Assembly: GCA_963513935.1 (NCBI GenBank)
Contig: OY740774.1
Location: 86,390,890 to 86,454,889 of the forward strand
DNA length: 64,000 bases
Origin: Aphrophora alni
Lineage: Eukaryota > Arthropoda > Insecta > Hemiptera > Aphrophoridae
Direction: 5' to 3'
Below, one piece after another: positions 62,901 through 64,000 of this stretch. The number at the start of each line of letters is the position of its first letter. Within the stretch, counting starts at the first letter, position 1. The position numbers were made by a program, and so were the translations under genes. The notes under the pieces are model-generated. The model was not told the DNA's origin. It worked only from the letters and a program-made list of their open reading frames with translations, and did not search any database.

Positions 62901-62931
62901 TTTTGAACGATAGACTTCCACGGTCACAAAC
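59654..62931. other. No gene seen; poly(A) run
   Basis: A 26-base A run at 59876-59901. 61070-61195 has several GTCATT / GTAATGA copies in both orientations, perhaps a binding-site cluster or chance. A donor-like 'ggtg|gtaagtat' on the minus strand at about 61435 has no good acceptor. The open frames of 60-100 codons have no recognisable motif. Confidence 0.35.
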
Positions 62932-63132
62932 ATCATTATGATCTTGTTCTTCGGGGTTCGACCGCGTCAATATTGTTTGCACGTTGAGTACAGCCGACGT
63001 TTCGGGCACTTTACACTTGACATTTGTTAAGCCTTGAGAATGGACATCTGTAAAGATCCCGAAACATCGGTTTTACTCAATGTGCAGACAATATTGACGC
63101 GGTCGAACCCCGAAGAACAAGATCATAATGAT
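62932..63132. repeat. Long inverted repeat, about 85-base arms
   Basis: Arms at about 62932-63015 and 63048-63132 are near-perfect reverse complements, sharing 'atcattatgatcttgttctt', 'cggggttcgaccgcgtcaat' and 'attgtttgcac'. The centre is about 32 bases. Contains 'cccgaaac' on each arm, like the other inverted elements. CpG-rich against the flanks, and the arms are little diverged, so probably a recent fold-back or a palindromic mobile element. Confidence 0.88.
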
Positions 63133-63480
63133 CTCCAAAATTGTTTAAGTTCATACAAAAGTTAAGGTAGGGGGGGGGGCTTTATAATATTTACCACCAC
63201 TGTGTTACCAAGTAATGGTAAATCGTAATGAAAGGAGGAAGCCGCCCTTATAACAATTAACTTTTATTAAGTCTCCCTATGTGTTTATTTGTGTTCAAGT
63301 GTACATTAGTTATGATATTATTTACAAGTAATTCTTGTATTAATATTGTTGTGTCACTAATTTGCCACAATTTGTTAAATAATTAAAATTGTACGCGCTG
63401 CACTACATAGACGACAAACAGAAAAAAATATTTACATATTCAGAAAAAATTGATTACTTGAGACTTTTATACTAAAACTA

Positions 63481-63715
63481 AGCCCCAGACAAGTCAAGTG
63501 GTTATCACTCTGGTTTTACAAGTAAGAGGTTCTGGGTTTAATCCCCGTGGGGCTGACGTAGCTTCGTGAGAAGTGTTGGGAAGCTATAATCTGGTTGAGG
63601 AAGATAGAAGAACAACGGTGACAGGAATTCGATGTGCTAACCACAGATGACCCGACTAAAAAGCAATCGAGTAGGCCTAATCTCTTCACGAACTGGTACG
63701 GAATGGAATTTACTT
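63481..63715 (+). mobile_element. Second tRNA-headed SINE (family S2), single copy
   Basis: 63481-63554 folds like a tRNA: the 5' 'agcccca' pairs with 'tggggct' at 63548-63554; box A-like 'agtcaagtggtta' (63492-63504) and box B-like 'gggtttaatcccc' (63534-63546) are in place. 'gtggttatcac' closely resembles tRNA-Val (recalled). The anticodon arm is degraded. The unrelated body to about 63715 ('gctgacgtagcttcgtgaga', 'gatgacccgactaaaaagca') argues for a SINE, not a tRNA gene. The body shares nothing with family A. Confidence 0.6.
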
Positions 63716-64000
63716 TAGTTTTATAGGAAACTGCTCCGTAGTTTTTTTTTCATTTCTTTATATGTTATTGATTAAAAGTTTTTGTTTGGATCTTCAATTG
63801 CTTTATTTTTCGCAAAGATTGTTAAACATTGATACAGCGCATTTTAACAAAAACTAAGTTTTGTGTTTTGGTCTTATGAGAGCTACACCCAAATTTCGAT
63901 AATTGAAAAAAAAAGTGTCACAAAAAATAGTAATTAATCAGAATGAAGAAGAAAAAGCACTGAAGATTTTCCCCAAAATATTCATACAGCAATTTTGATC
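63716..64000. other. No gene seen
   Basis: AT-rich end of the window, unassigned. Confidence 0.4.

Noticed and set aside
63481..63554. Functional tRNA gene
   Set aside because: Acceptor stem and boxes are present, but the anticodon arm does not pair and a SINE-like body follows.

Overview
The window reads as AT-rich, repeat-dense nuclear DNA of an arthropod. TTAGG-type tracts, insect-style non-LTR retrotransposon tails, tRNA-derived SINEs and long low-complexity arrays point to an insect, probably hemimetabolous and perhaps hemipteran (inference; nothing here fixes the species). I find no prokaryotic gene structure, no operon, no CRISPR array and no complete protein-coding gene. The best coding signal is one short internal exon candidate at 13155-13233, so the window is most likely intergenic DNA or the inside of a very long intron.

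Most of the structure is repeats, and I could sort much of it into families by reading copies against one another. Family A is a SINE with a tRNA-like head (complete at 9006-9350) and about 23 copies on both strands. Family B is a dispersed element of roughly 600 bp with copies near 5.2, 9.5, 11.2, 25.7, 32.8 and 41.5 kb; the 11.2-kb copy runs directly into a 39-bp minisatellite. Family C is a dispersed element (4.1, 14.6, 40.9, 46.8 and 57.7 kb) whose core was amplified into a 118-bp satellite at 39283-40204. Family D is an older repeat (2.6, 18.6, 23.9, 31.7 and 35.1 kb). A second tRNA-headed SINE lies at 63481-63715.

There are degenerate non-LTR retrotransposon tails at 10590-11150, 20040-20695, 27037-27345, 50800-51135 and 53000-53340. 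Inverted-repeat elements lie at 27793-28000, 35567-35851, 58824-59562 and 62932-63132. Simple arrays include (GA)n at 22810-22971 and (CT)n at 48353-48548 and 54397-54711; the 22.8-kb and 54.4-kb arrays sit inside SINE copies and the first appears to have grown from a short run in the SINE body.

A 200-base N gap at 51743-51942 separates two nearly identical 2-kb blocks (49724-51742 and 51943-54076). One block ends at the gap and the other starts at it, which is the classic pattern of unmerged overlapping contig ends, although a true tandem duplication is possible. The most intriguing leads are hammerhead-ribozyme-like cores inside the inverted repeat at 27.8 kb and at three other places, the dispersed-monomer-to-satellite transition of family C, the three-unit SINE/satellite composite array at 42 kb, and the 317-codon open frame created by the 39-bp minisatellite.
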